This document shows positions 6,950 through 15,558 of a stretch of DNA of 15,976 nt, one piece after another. How positions within the stretch are numbered: position 1 is the first letter of the stretch; each line of letters begins with the position of its first letter. The stretch is from the NCBI GenBank assembly GCA_018056585.1, contig JAGPFK010000002.1, positions 1 through 15,976 of the forward strand, given 5' to 3'. Source of the stretch: Clostridia bacterium (GTDB taxonomy: Bacteria > Bacillota > Clostridia > Saccharofermentanales > UBA5734). A program made the translations under genes and the position numbers. The notes beneath the pieces are model-generated. The model was not told the origin of the DNA. It saw nothing but the letters and a program-made list of their open reading frames with translations, and searched no databases.

Positions 6950-7927
6950 TTATTCCTGGGAATAAAGGTGACACGCGACTTCATGTTCATCATCATAAGC
7001 TTTGAACACAGGCGCTTTCTCTGCGCAAATATCCATCGCATGCGGGCAGCGGGTCCTGAACTTACATCCGGAAGGCGGGTTAACCGGGCTTGGAATCTCG
7101 CCAGTCAATAGGATCCGTTTCATTTTGACATCAGGATCAGACACAGGAACAGCCGATAACAATGCTTTTGTATAAGGATGCATGGGATTTTCGAAGATTT
7201 TTTTCTTGTCACCCTTTTCCACAATACCACCCAAATACATAACCGCAATGGTATTGGATATGTGTTTGACGACAGACAGGTCATGCGAAATAAAAAGATA
7301 GGTATAGCCGTAATGGTCCTGCAGGTCTTTCATCAAGTTGATGATCTGTGCCTGAATAGAAACATCCAGCGCACTCAGCGGCTCATCGCAAATAATAAAT
7401 TTGGGATTCAGCGCAACGGCCCGCGCGATGCTGATCCGCTGGCGCTGCCCACCGGAAAATTCGTGGGGATAGCGGTAAAAATGCTGCGGCTGCAAGCCGC
7501 AATCGCGCATCACCTTCAGAATGTAGGGCCGGTATTGTTCCTTCGGCACAATCTTATGTTCTTTGACCGCCTCGCCAATAATCTCGCCGACTGGCATCCG
7601 GGGGGATAAGCTGGAATAAGGATCCTGGAAAATCATCTGAATCTGAGGGCGCAGTTTGCGCAGCTGTGAAGGAGTTAATTTGGACAAATCTTTGCCTTCA
7701 AAGAAAACTTCTCCGCCCGTCACTTCATGCAAGCGCAAAATGGTCCGGCCGACCGTGGTTTTACCGCATCCTGACTCTCCAACCAAACCCATTGTTGTCC
7801 CTTTCCGGATAGAAAAGGACACATCATCAACCGCTTTGACAAACGTTTTTCGCTTCCCGATGGACATCGATCTGACCGGGTAATATTTTTTCAAGTTTTT
7901 AACTTCTAAAATATATGGATTTTCCAT
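6950..7927 (-). CDS. oppF: Oligopeptide ABC transporter ATP-binding protein OppF
   Basis: This is the second ATPase of the peptide importer, and with OppD it drives uptake through OppBC. Its 325 residues carry Walker A GESGCGKT (50-57), Q-loop MIFQDPYSSLSPR (98-110), signature FSGGQRQR (157-164), Walker B FIICDEP (177-183), D-loop SALD and the switch histidine in FISHD. The C-terminal oligopeptide-transporter extension has the cysteine pattern C-x5-C-x6-C and a later ACH, which can hold an iron-sulfur cluster in some relatives. The Q-loop sequence (QDPYSSL) is the OppF type, distinct from QEPMTSLNP in OppD. ATG 7927 lies 4 bases after the oppD stop. The nearest Shine-Dalgarno (GGAG) is 13 bases upstream inside oppD, so translation is probably coupled. 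Confidence 0.95.
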   Translation of the reverse strand: MENPYILEVKNLKKYYPVRSMSIGKRKTFVKAVDDVSFSIRKGTTMGLVGESGCGKTTVGRTILRLHEVTGGEVFFEGKDLSKLTPSQLRKLRPQIQMIFQDPYSSLSPRMPVGEIIGEAVKEHKIVPKEQYRPYILKVMRDCGLQPQHFYRYPHEFSGGQRQRISIARAVALNPKFIICDEPLSALDVSIQAQIINLMKDLQDHYGYTYLFISHDLSVVKHISNTIAVMYLGGIVEKGDKKKIFENPMHPYTKALLSAVPVSDPDVKMKRILLTGEIPSPVNPPSGCKFRTRCPHAMDICAEKAPVFKAYDDEHEVACHLYSQE

Positions 7928-7931
7928 GTGG

Positions 7932-9152
7932 TTACGACGGCTCCTTTTCCTTTATTGCACCCAATGGCTCGAAAAAGGTTACCTCTTCATTTTCCTGATA
8001 TAGAAAGCAGGCGGCGCAATGCGTCGGCGAAAACTGAATCATATCCGGGTATTGGCGGGCACAGATCGGAAGCGCTTTCTCGCACCGGTTGTAAAAATAG
8101 CAGTCATTCGGCATATTAATAGGGTTCGGTACTTGACCGGGGATGCTGTACAGCCGATCAACCTCCTGATTGACACTCGGTTTTGACCGCATCAACCCAA
8201 CGGTATAAGGGTGTTTAGGTTCCCTGAAAAGCTCACGAACCGTTCCCTGTTCAATCACCTTCCCGGCATACATCACAACAACATAATCGGCCATCTCTGC
8301 AATGACACCCAAATCATGGGTAATCAGCATAATGCTTCCATTCATACGATCCTTCACATCACGTAGTAATTCCAGAATCTGCGCCTGAATCGTGACATCA
8401 AGTGCCGTCGTCGGCTCATCCGCAATAATCAAACGCGGATCACATGACAGCGCCATGGCTATCATAACACGCTGACGCATGCCGCCGGACAATTCATGCG
8501 GATAACTGTCATAAACTTTATCGGCCATCGCAATCCGAACCTGATTCAGCATGTCTATGGAATGTTTTTTTGCTGACGCCGGTGTCGCGCCTTCCACATG
8601 CAATAAAACGACCTCATCCAGCTGATCACCCACCTTCAGGACCGGATTCAAACTGGTCATCGGTTCCTGAAAAATCATGGCAATTTCCTTACCGCGAATT
8701 TTCAGCATCTGATCCATCGGCATTTTAGTGATTTCATAGCAGCGCCCGTCATGCGCCTGATAACGAATGCTGCCTTTGACAATTTGTCCCTGAGGAGCCT
8801 GGACCAACTGCATCAGCGAAAGGCTCATCACAGATTTCCCGCAGCCTGATTCGCCGACAACACCCACTATTTTCCCTTTTGGGATATCAAAAGTAACGCC
8901 GTTAACCGCTTTGACCGTCCCAACATCCGTAAAAAAATAGGTATGCAGATTTTCAAATTCAACCACATTGTCGGGATTTTTCATTTGCGTCAGATATTCA
9001 GATTCTGAAACATTCTTACGGCGTTTATTGCGTTCGTACTGACGGAATATTTTATTGTTTTCACGGCTGATCCGTCGCTCTTCCCGCAGCGTTAAATAAA
9101 GCGTCTGGTCAACATCATCCGGATTTTCTTTTTTGGTTTTGAGCCAGTTCAT
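7932..9152 (-). CDS. oppD: Oligopeptide ABC transporter ATP-binding protein OppD, with N-terminal extension
   Basis: First ATPase of the peptide importer: Walker A GESGCGKS (100-107), Q-loop MIFQEPMTSLNP (159-170), signature LSGGMRQR (221-228), Walker B LIIADEPTTALD (241-252) and switch histidine in LITHD. The C-terminal region has the family's cysteine motif (C-x5-C-x6-C, then HCAAC), a probable metal or Fe-S site. At 406 residues it is longer than usual (about 320-350) because the ABC domain only begins near residue 60. Residues 1-56 are highly charged, with a basic amphipathic stretch (LREERRISRENNKIFRQYER, 22-41). The upstream start is supported by AGGTG about 6 bases before ATG 9152, whereas the Met57 codon has no ribosome binding site. 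It starts 8 bases after the oppC stop. Confidence 0.95.
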   Translation of the reverse strand: MNWLKTKKENPDDVDQTLYLTLREERRISRENNKIFRQYERNKRRKNVSESEYLTQMKNPDNVVEFENLHTYFFTDVGTVKAVNGVTFDIPKGKIVGVVGESGCGKSVMSLSLMQLVQAPQGQIVKGSIRYQAHDGRCYEITKMPMDQMLKIRGKEIAMIFQEPMTSLNPVLKVGDQLDEVVLLHVEGATPASAKKHSIDMLNQVRIAMADKVYDSYPHELSGGMRQRVMIAMALSCDPRLIIADEPTTALDVTIQAQILELLRDVKDRMNGSIMLITHDLGVIAEMADYVVVMYAGKVIEQGTVRELFREPKHPYTVGLMRSKPSVNQEVDRLYSIPGQVPNPINMPNDCYFYNRCEKALPICARQYPDMIQFSPTHCAACFLYQENEEVTFFEPLGAIKEKEPS

Positions 9153-9160
9153 GCTGTCAC

Positions 9161-10249
9161 CTACCTTTTCATTCTGGGATCAAATGCATCCCTGAGTCCA
9201 TCACCGATAAAACTAAATCCCAGAACGGTGATGATAATTAAAATTCCAGCAGGCACCCACATGTTGGGATAGTTTGCCAAAATCTCCTGCCCACGGGAGG
9301 GGTCCGCCAGCGCAATCATTGATCCCCAGGCTGCCCGCGGGAAAGGCACGCCTAGACCGAGGTAAGACAGAGTCGATTCATAAAGGATCACACCGCCCAG
9401 GCCGAGTGTCATGTTGACAATTAACTGCGGCATGGTGTTGGGAATAAGGTGCTTGAATATCTTTCGTGAGGCACGGATGCCGGTTGTTGTCGCAGCCAGC
9501 ATAAACTCCTGCTCACGCAGCATCAGGATCTGTCCCCTGACGATACGGGCAGAGCCGGTCCAGCCCATTATCGTTAAAAAGGCCATCAAATAATAAATGC
9601 GGTGTTCTGCCGGAATGGACTCAATGGATGTAATAGCGGCAGACAAAACCAAAAGGATCGGCAAGCCAGGCAAACAGGCAAAAATGTCAACAATTCTCAT
9701 GATGACCTGATCCACCCACTTGCCAAAGTAACCGGCCAGGCCGCCCAGAACAATACCGATTGACGTCTCCAAAAATATTACAATAAACGAAATAATCAAT
9801 GAAATACGTCCGCCGTACATCAGGCGTGTAAAAATATCAAAACCGGATGTGTCGGTTCCCAGCCAGTGTTCGGCAGAAGGCGGCGCCTTAAAATTCACCA
9901 GGGTCACCGATTTATCATAGTAAGTATATATTTGTCCGTCAGGCCCCTTGAATTCTGCCTTCGACACCATGTCGGATATCCTCTCGATTTTGAAGACTTG
10001 TGTTTCGCCGTAACCCCAAGTCATGTCTACAATCACCGGGCCCAAGAAAGAGAAAACAAAAACAAAAATAATCATAGCCAAGCCGGCAATCGACAATTTA
10101 CTCCGGAAAAAACGCTTCGCAACCATCCGCCCGGGAGAAATGACGCGAAAGTTATCGGCAAAATCACTTCCATTGGCCGACATATCCGCATAACTGGCAT
10201 TTGAACTGACTTTTTGATTCATCTCGGGATTTTCATGATTTTTATTCAT
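9161..10249 (-). CDS. oppC: Oligopeptide ABC transporter permease OppC
   Basis: This is an inner permease subunit of 362 residues. A polar cytoplasmic tail (about 1-50) leads into the first membrane helix (52-74). A long extracytoplasmic loop follows (about 75-143), ending with the family signature APPSAEHWLGTDTSGFDIFTR (122-142). The transport domain has about five more helices. The coupling-helix EAA motif, EFMLAATTTGIRASRKIFKH (248-267), contacts the ATPases. The C-terminus FSFIGDGLRDAFDPRMKR is typical of OppC/DppC. The loop between helix 1 and the HPLGTD-like signature is longer than in many relatives. ATG 10249 has AGGGGG about 8 bases upstream, overlapping the oppB stop. Confidence 0.96.
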   Translation of the reverse strand: MNKNHENPEMNQKVSSNASYADMSANGSDFADNFRVISPGRMVAKRFFRSKLSIAGLAMIIFVFVFSFLGPVIVDMTWGYGETQVFKIERISDMVSKAEFKGPDGQIYTYYDKSVTLVNFKAPPSAEHWLGTDTSGFDIFTRLMYGGRISLIISFIVIFLETSIGIVLGGLAGYFGKWVDQVIMRIVDIFACLPGLPILLVLSAAITSIESIPAEHRIYYLMAFLTIMGWTGSARIVRGQILMLREQEFMLAATTTGIRASRKIFKHLIPNTMPQLIVNMTLGLGGVILYESTLSYLGLGVPFPRAAWGSMIALADPSRGQEILANYPNMWVPAGILIIITVLGFSFIGDGLRDAFDPRMKR

Positions 10250-10261
10250 GCCGGCAACCCC

Positions 10262-11260
10262 CTACGACAACTTGACACGCGGATCGACCACCATATACAT
10301 CAGATCCGATATCAACATGCCGGCAACCGTAAGAATCGATAAAAACATGTTGTAGCCCATAATAAACGGGATATCGCCCTGCTGCGTTGCACGCAGGGCC
10401 ATGTAGCCGATCCCGGGAATAGCAAAAACAGTTTCCGTAATCATCGCGCCGCCGAACAGGCTCGGCAGCATGCCGGATAATGACGTGATCAACGGGATCA
10501 TGGTGTTTCGGAAAGCATGCTTATATATCACCGTATGCTCGGACAATCCTTTGGCTCTTGCCGTGCGGATGTAATCTGAATTTAAAACTTCAAGCATATT
10601 GGTCCGTGTAAACTTCATCAAACCGCCGACGCTCAGCAAAGTCAGAACGGTGATAGGCAGCACGAGATGGTGCGCTTTGTCCAGAAAGATCTGTAAATGC
10701 GCATCTGGCGGAAAAACCTTTGTTGCTGTCGTCAGCCCTTGTAGCGGGAAAAGGCCGAGCTTAATGCTGAACACATTCATCAAAAGAGCAGACAGGAAAA
10801 ATGACGGCAGGGCCGTACCGATCATAGCCAGAACAGAAACGGTATAATCATACGGTCCATATTGCTTAACGGCAGCCCGGATGCCCATTGGGATGGCAAT
10901 CGCTATTTCCAGTACAAACGAGATCGCGGAAACAATAAATGAAATCCAGACGCATTCAGAAATAACAGTCGAGACCGGTTTGCCGTAAAGAAAAGAAAAA
11001 CCGAAGTCACCGGACAAGGTGCTGCTCAGCCAGGTCAGATAACTCTTGCTGATACCGGCCAGGCTTTTATCCGCAAGGCCATACAGTTCTTTGAGTCTTT
11101 GCACATCTTCTTTCGTCATGGAACCGTTTGCAAGAGCCGCGGCTGTCTGGTTGTCAATATAGTCTGCCGGCATCAGCATAGACAAAAGATAGATTAATGC
11201 GGAAACACCAACAAGAATCAACAAGGCCAGCAATATTCTTTTTATGATGTACTTCACCAT
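10262..11260 (-). CDS. oppB: Oligopeptide ABC transporter permease OppB
   Basis: The outer partner permease has about 332 residues. The N-terminus MVKYIIKRILLALLILVGVS is the classic OppB/DppB start, followed by a helix and an extracytoplasmic region, then five helices. The EAA coupling motif DYIRTARAKGLSEHTVIYKH precedes FRNTMIPLITSLSG, and the gene ends in YMVVDPRVKLS. I start it at ATG 11260, which gives the conserved beginning. The frame continues to a GTG at 11275 that would overlap the only Shine-Dalgarno-like stretch (GGAGTGG). That stretch is 14 bases from the ATG, so the exact start is uncertain by five codons. It follows oppA after an intercistronic hairpin and is followed by oppC after 12 bases. 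Confidence 0.94.
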   Translation of the reverse strand: MVKYIIKRILLALLILVGVSALIYLLSMLMPADYIDNQTAAALANGSMTKEDVQRLKELYGLADKSLAGISKSYLTWLSSTLSGDFGFSFLYGKPVSTVISECVWISFIVSAISFVLEIAIAIPMGIRAAVKQYGPYDYTVSVLAMIGTALPSFFLSALLMNVFSIKLGLFPLQGLTTATKVFPPDAHLQIFLDKAHHLVLPITVLTLLSVGGLMKFTRTNMLEVLNSDYIRTARAKGLSEHTVIYKHAFRNTMIPLITSLSGMLPSLFGGAMITETVFAIPGIGYMALRATQQGDIPFIMGYNMFLSILTVAGMLISDLMYMVVDPRVKLS

Positions 11261-11298
11261 AGATCTTAAGACCACTCCGATTCAAATGAAGAATAGTT

Positions 11299-11338
11299 AA
11301 AGGACAAGGCTTGAACAGCTGTCCAAGCCTTGTCCTTT
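11299..11338 (-). terminator. Perfect 15-bp stem-loop between oppA and oppB (partial terminator or 3' stabiliser)
   Basis: AAAGGACAAGGCTTG and its exact complement CAAGCCTTGTCCTTT are separated by a 10-base loop. On the minus (opp) strand the stem is followed by only TTTAACTATT, a poor T-tract, so full termination is unlikely. It lies 35 bases after the oppA stop and about 40 before the oppB start. Such hairpins behind binding-protein genes commonly stabilise the upstream message and reduce downstream expression; that role here is inferred. Confidence 0.8.
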
Positions 11339-11372
11339 TCATTATATGAAATATGAAAGCTCAAAACCAGTC

Positions 11373-13841
11373 TTAGCCATTGAGCTCGACATTCCAGATA
11401 AATCTCAGCGGGGTCTGGAACGGTGTGACATTTTCGCCGCTTAAGATTGTTTCACTGTTGATGACTTCTTTATTGTATACATACATATTCTTCCTTTGAT
11501 AAGTTGGAATCTCAACAGCGAGACCGGTTGACAGTTCGAGCGCCCGGGCGTAAATCTCTTTTCGCTCCTCAATGTCAAGCGTTGAACGCCCGGCAAGGAT
11601 CAACTCATTTAACTCTCTCAGCATTTGCTTCTCTTCCTCGGAACCATGCTCAAATAAGTAATAGAGACCGGTTGCGGCCGGAGAAGTGCCTTGATTGACG
11701 GCCGGATCTGAATACCAGATCTGGAACATATCCGGATCGACTCCGCCGCCGCCCCACGCAGCGGCCCAGACCTGAATACCGGACTCATATGCTGTGCTTA
11801 ATTTGCTAAGCAGGTTCTGATCCGTTTCGATGTCCACTTTCACACCGATCTTTGCCAGGACTTCCTGGGTGTTAATGAAGATGGAACCGGCAGGATGGTC
11901 CTTTGCTTCCGACGGCAGAGTAAACTTGAACGTCACTTGCTGGCCTGCCTTTTCGTGTCCTTCCGGATACTTCATGATATTGTTTGCTTCATCATAAATA
12001 TAGCCGGCTTCAAGGAACAGCTGCTTAGACGTTTCCCCGGTTTCATCATAGGGGAAGAGGCATTCCGGATTTTCCGGGTAAGCCCAAAGAACCTTCGTCA
12101 TGGTGCGGTAGTTAACCGTCGCCAATTCACCGTAATAGTCATCAACAGCCAGCTGGACGTTCATCGCATGTGCCAAAGCCTTCCGCACTGCAAATTCCGG
12201 AATGGCCTGAGCCTGGATGCCGATGTAGCCATAACCGTCGTTATCGACCAGGATATAATCCAGTTTCGCATAATCACCCTGACCGGCGGTAATATCATTG
12301 ACGATGGTTGTTGAAGCAGACGGATCCGAATAATGGACCGTTCCTGTCAATACGGCGTCAAGCTCCGCGCCTAAAGCGATTTCCATGTAACGCAGCGTTT
12401 GAATTTTGGGAGAGCCCAGCAAGAAGCTGTCATTAGCTGTATAAGTCACCACATTATCTTTATATTCCTGAAAAACGTAGGGACCGGCACCCATCGGCGC
12501 TCCATTTTTAGTTTTCAGAAAATCCATAAATTCTCTTTTATTGAGATCAACACCGTTTTCATTCAGGGTTCCTGTGTAGCCATCGGTGTAATAATGGAAA
12601 GGGACAACATCAATGCCAAGCTTAAAAATCGCAGTTGGATCGACCCCGTCAATGACCACTTTTATGTACTCGCGTTCGACGCCGTCCTCACCGGCAATTG
12701 TGCCGGATGTAATCCCACTGATGCTTTGGACGCCGCCTTCTGTTGCGGCTTCATTTTGAATATACAATTGCTTGACATAATCTTCGATTTTGCGGTCACC
12801 GGCCGCTTCATAATTGATGCCGTCGTCCGGCGAGAGGTTGTAGCCGTAAGCTCCCAGGATGTTCTCCCAGAATACTTTGGCATCGACCGTGTCTGTTTCC
12901 AGGTTGTATTCATTTCCAAGCGAATCAGTAAAGATGGTTCCGTCTTCATTGAGCTCGCCGAAACCCCAGAGCGTCATGCCAAATGCGGCCTGAAGCGTTG
13001 GATTATCCTTCAGGTCATCCGCCGTATAAGGGGCAAAATCGCTTTCCACATAATCGATGTACTCGCTGTTAACCGTATCGATGATCTCCTGAGCAAACAA
13101 AACGCCGGCTTCATCAAGGTAGCTCCAGAAAGCTTCCTGCTTTTCCATTGAGACGCCTTCAGCCGGATTAATGATCATGGAGCCGTCTTCGGCCGTATCA
13201 ATACCGGCCGCAAGAATCGCTTCCACCTCTTTCAGAACTTCCGTGCTGGTCTGCATCCGATACTCATCCATGCCTTGAATCTTCATGGTATAGAATGTGC
13301 TGGCGCCATCATAAAGCGGATCGCAGAGCACATAGATCGAAAACAGGACATCCTTTGCTGTGACGGGTTCGCCGTCGCTGAAAGTAATGCCGTTTTTCAG
13401 CACAAAAGTATAGGTGGATGTGGATTTGTCAGCGGCGACCTCCTGCTCATATGAATATGACAAACAGGGCAGATCAACACCCGCCTCCGGTTCACCGTCT
13501 TTGTTGTAAAACAAGAGACCGAGCTGAGTCATACCTGTCACGTCGACATCATAAGCTGACGTGGCGAAAAAAGAACTGAATTTACCGTCCAGCGTCCCGG
13601 TGCTGAGGACAAGGGGCATGGTTGCATTGTTTCCTGTTCTGGGTGTGACAGTCGCATCATAGCGGTCTGCCGGAACATCGGGCAAAACAACAGCCGGAGA
13701 TGTAGTGGTGCTTTGGGTCGTTGCGGTGGTCGAACTGGTTGAGGTCGTACCGGTTGTTTCCTTGCCACAACTTACGACAGAAAAAATCATGGCAAACGCA
13801 ACCAGGCACAATAAGATTCGTGACCTTACATTCTTTTTCAT
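11373..13841 (-). CDS. oppA: Peptide-binding lipoprotein OppA (unusually long)
   Basis: This is the substrate-binding lipoprotein of the peptide importer (solute-binding family 5). It has a signal peptide with lipobox VVSC (Cys25 is the predicted lipidated residue), a Ser/Thr linker (about 29-49), then the binding domains. Family markers include GITFSDGEPVTAKDVLFSI (151-169), MGAGPYVFQEY (450-460), an AVRKALAHAMN segment, and the late VWAAAWGGGGVDPDMFQIWY. At 822 residues it is much longer than the usual 520-600. About 178 residues (196-373) sit between the early IQGMDEY and the ISGI segment that are normally close together. ATG 13841 is preceded by GGAGG with a 5-base gap; the frame extends 15 codons further, but those codons overlap the promoter region. 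It is the first gene of the opp operon. Confidence 0.94.
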   Translation of the reverse strand: MKKNVRSRILLCLVAFAMIFSVVSCGKETTGTTSTSSTTATTQSTTTSPAVVLPDVPADRYDATVTPRTGNNATMPLVLSTGTLDGKFSSFFATSAYDVDVTGMTQLGLLFYNKDGEPEAGVDLPCLSYSYEQEVAADKSTSTYTFVLKNGITFSDGEPVTAKDVLFSIYVLCDPLYDGASTFYTMKIQGMDEYRMQTSTEVLKEVEAILAAGIDTAEDGSMIINPAEGVSMEKQEAFWSYLDEAGVLFAQEIIDTVNSEYIDYVESDFAPYTADDLKDNPTLQAAFGMTLWGFGELNEDGTIFTDSLGNEYNLETDTVDAKVFWENILGAYGYNLSPDDGINYEAAGDRKIEDYVKQLYIQNEAATEGGVQSISGITSGTIAGEDGVEREYIKVVIDGVDPTAIFKLGIDVVPFHYYTDGYTGTLNENGVDLNKREFMDFLKTKNGAPMGAGPYVFQEYKDNVVTYTANDSFLLGSPKIQTLRYMEIALGAELDAVLTGTVHYSDPSASTTIVNDITAGQGDYAKLDYILVDNDGYGYIGIQAQAIPEFAVRKALAHAMNVQLAVDDYYGELATVNYRTMTKVLWAYPENPECLFPYDETGETSKQLFLEAGYIYDEANNIMKYPEGHEKAGQQVTFKFTLPSEAKDHPAGSIFINTQEVLAKIGVKVDIETDQNLLSKLSTAYESGIQVWAAAWGGGGVDPDMFQIWYSDPAVNQGTSPAATGLYYLFEHGSEEEKQMLRELNELILAGRSTLDIEERKEIYARALELSTGLAVEIPTYQRKNMYVYNKEVINSETILSGENVTPFQTPLRFIWNVELNG

Positions 13842-13889
13842 AACAACCTCCAATAATTTATTAGCAAAATTCAGATATTGCCACAACCA

Positions 13890-13898
13890 ATTATATCA
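13890..13898 (-). promoter_or_regulatory. Predicted extended -10 promoter of the opp operon
   Basis: A perfect TATAAT (13890-13895) on the minus strand is preceded by TGA (13896-13898), an extended -10 element, about 48 bases upstream of the oppA ATG. The -35 region (CATACG at 17-base spacing) is poor. No operator-like inverted repeat was seen beside it. Confidence 0.6.
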
Positions 13899-13965
13899 TA
13901 AATAATAAATCTCGTATGTGGCCTTTTGAAGACGCTCCATCTCTTTCTGAATCTTCTCTTTAGAA

Positions 13966-15420
13966 TTAAAATGACGATTCACCCTCATCATTTTTATTTT
14001 CGGTTTCAAAGAAAGACCGAACCTTCGCATAATCAGATGCCCTGATAATGACATCCTGTGCCGTAACATTATCAAGCTGGCAGTCTTCGGATAACGCAAT
14101 CAGATCCGAAATCAGATAATTGGCTTTCCCATCGTCACCAGCACCGCTTTCGATGGTCAGGCCGTGGAAATGAACATGACTGATCACTGCATCCGTCGCT
14201 TCGACAGCCAGCGCACCAATTGTAACATCGATTCCGGAACGGACATTGACCTGAATGCTCAGATTTTCAAAGGTTACGTCACGGATGGTTGCCCTGTCAA
14301 GTTCTAAAAACAGTCCTCCCTTCTTTTCTGCCGAAAGATCAGCCTTTCGACTCGTTACACGTAACTGAATGTTTTTTATCACGTGACCATTTCCGTACAA
14401 AGTGCCTTTCAGGGTTTCTGAAGTCTCAACGGTCAGTCCGGAAAAATCAAGATCGGTCAGCAGGATCAATCCGTCCACGCCCTCAGGGAGCAGCTTGTAC
14501 CGGTCACCCTCTTTCAGCTGACTGATGTCTGAAACTCGGATATACTGACCTTCAACGTATTTCAGATAAACTGTTTTTCCGGATGTGTTGTCGATGTAGT
14601 GCTGGATCGATTCATGAATAATTTCATCTTTCCGCGCGCGGATCTGTTTGCGAATATCGGGGTCATCTGTTACGATTTGATAACCAAGTTTCTTAATATA
14701 TAAATCCGGGTCGGCTTCTTGTTCATCAAAAGCCTCTGTTTCCAGATCAAAGGGCACGATATATTGGGGAAACTCCTCATGAAGCTGATTAAAAAGCTCT
14801 TTGTTGGACGGCTTCAGCTCAATATGCGTGTAAGATGAAAAATCATAAGGGACGGAACACGCTTCATCCGCATAATATCCAAACAACGTATAACCCGGCT
14901 TGCTGACCAACTTTTCTGTGGTTCCTGATAAAGGCTGAACCGCAGATCCTTTCGTGATATTTTTTGAAAACATGACGCGTCCGGTACTGGCATCAACATA
15001 ATTGACTTTACCTTGCTCGATCCATCTGGCGTACAGAGTAATGTTATCCTGCACGCGGTCTTCATCAAAATCCCATCGGTCTTCTGCTTTAAATTCATAG
15101 CCAATCACCTGGCCATTCTCGTCAACGATATCTGTCTTGGCCGTATACCACCCTGCCAGAATATAACCATCTTTGACCGGCTGAATCAGCATGTTGATTG
15201 TTCCTGATGGTTCAAACAAGTACGAATTTTTCATATAATATGTTTCACGTACACCGCGCGCGTTAATGCTGCCGCCCAGCGCATCATAAATGACGACCGC
15301 ATCATAGCCCCACTGGCCCGGATCCATGCTCTCGCCGGCACGCATACATGATGACAAAGCCGGCAATAATACCATTAATAACAGCAGGATGACGCTTCGG
15401 AAATACTTTCTTTTTGCCAT
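13966..15420 (-). CDS. Surface lipoprotein with InlB-type repeats and probable beta-helix
   Basis: The 484-residue protein has a lipoprotein signal (hydrophobic 9-22, lipobox LSSC, Cys25). A Listeria-Bacteroides/InlB B-type repeat spans about 40-133, with hallmarks YDALGG, YLFEPSGT, GYILAGWYT and NITLYARW. A second, degenerate repeat covers about 139-200 (PGYTLFGYYADEACSVPYDF). A charged middle region (205-305) separates these from a C-terminal part (about 310-460) of short beta-strand turns such as LKGTLYGNGHVIKNIQL, GGLFLELDRATIRDVTFENL and IGALAVEATDAVISHVHFHG, which resembles GLUG-like right-handed beta-helix proteins. These suggest an exposed adhesive or ligand-binding protein; no catalytic motif is visible. 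ATG 15420 is chosen for the signal peptide and an AGG about 6 bases upstream. The gene has its own promoter and lies between two peptide-binding-protein genes. Confidence 0.8.
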   Translation of the reverse strand: MAKRKYFRSVILLLLMVLLPALSSCMRAGESMDPGQWGYDAVVIYDALGGSINARGVRETYYMKNSYLFEPSGTINMLIQPVKDGYILAGWYTAKTDIVDENGQVIGYEFKAEDRWDFDEDRVQDNITLYARWIEQGKVNYVDASTGRVMFSKNITKGSAVQPLSGTTEKLVSKPGYTLFGYYADEACSVPYDFSSYTHIELKPSNKELFNQLHEEFPQYIVPFDLETEAFDEQEADPDLYIKKLGYQIVTDDPDIRKQIRARKDEIIHESIQHYIDNTSGKTVYLKYVEGQYIRVSDISQLKEGDRYKLLPEGVDGLILLTDLDFSGLTVETSETLKGTLYGNGHVIKNIQLRVTSRKADLSAEKKGGLFLELDRATIRDVTFENLSIQVNVRSGIDVTIGALAVEATDAVISHVHFHGLTIESGAGDDGKANYLISDLIALSEDCQLDNVTAQDVIIRASDYAKVRSFFETENKNDEGESSF

Positions 15421-15513
15421 TGCTAACCTGTGCCCTCCAAACAATTTTCAAAACTGATGATCAAAAACCTCCAAGTTAATCAACAACGTGAAAATTGATC
15501 TCTTTCTATTTCT

Positions 15514-15541
15514 ATTATGAGGCGATCAGGCTGCTTGTCAA
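15514..15541 (-). promoter_or_regulatory. Predicted sigma-A promoter of the InlB-repeat lipoprotein gene
   Basis: On the minus strand a perfect TTGACA (15536-15541) and CATAAT (15514-15519) are separated by 16 bases, about 93 bases upstream of the ATG at 15420. It lies just after the end of the neighbouring binding-protein gene, so the lipoprotein can be expressed independently of it. I saw no intrinsic terminator in this gap. Confidence 0.65.
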
Positions 15542-15558
15542 GTTATGAATGACTCTTT

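Noticed and set aside
11341..11346. TATAAT on the minus strand as a separate promoter for oppB
   Set aside because: No acceptable -35 box at 16-18 bases and no TG extension; the box lies in an AT-rich gap just before the hairpin.
12399..13151. 250-codon open frame on the plus strand opposite oppA
   Set aside because: It lies wholly inside oppA on the other strand, has no recognisable domain or ribosome binding site, and is explained by the codon bias of oppA.
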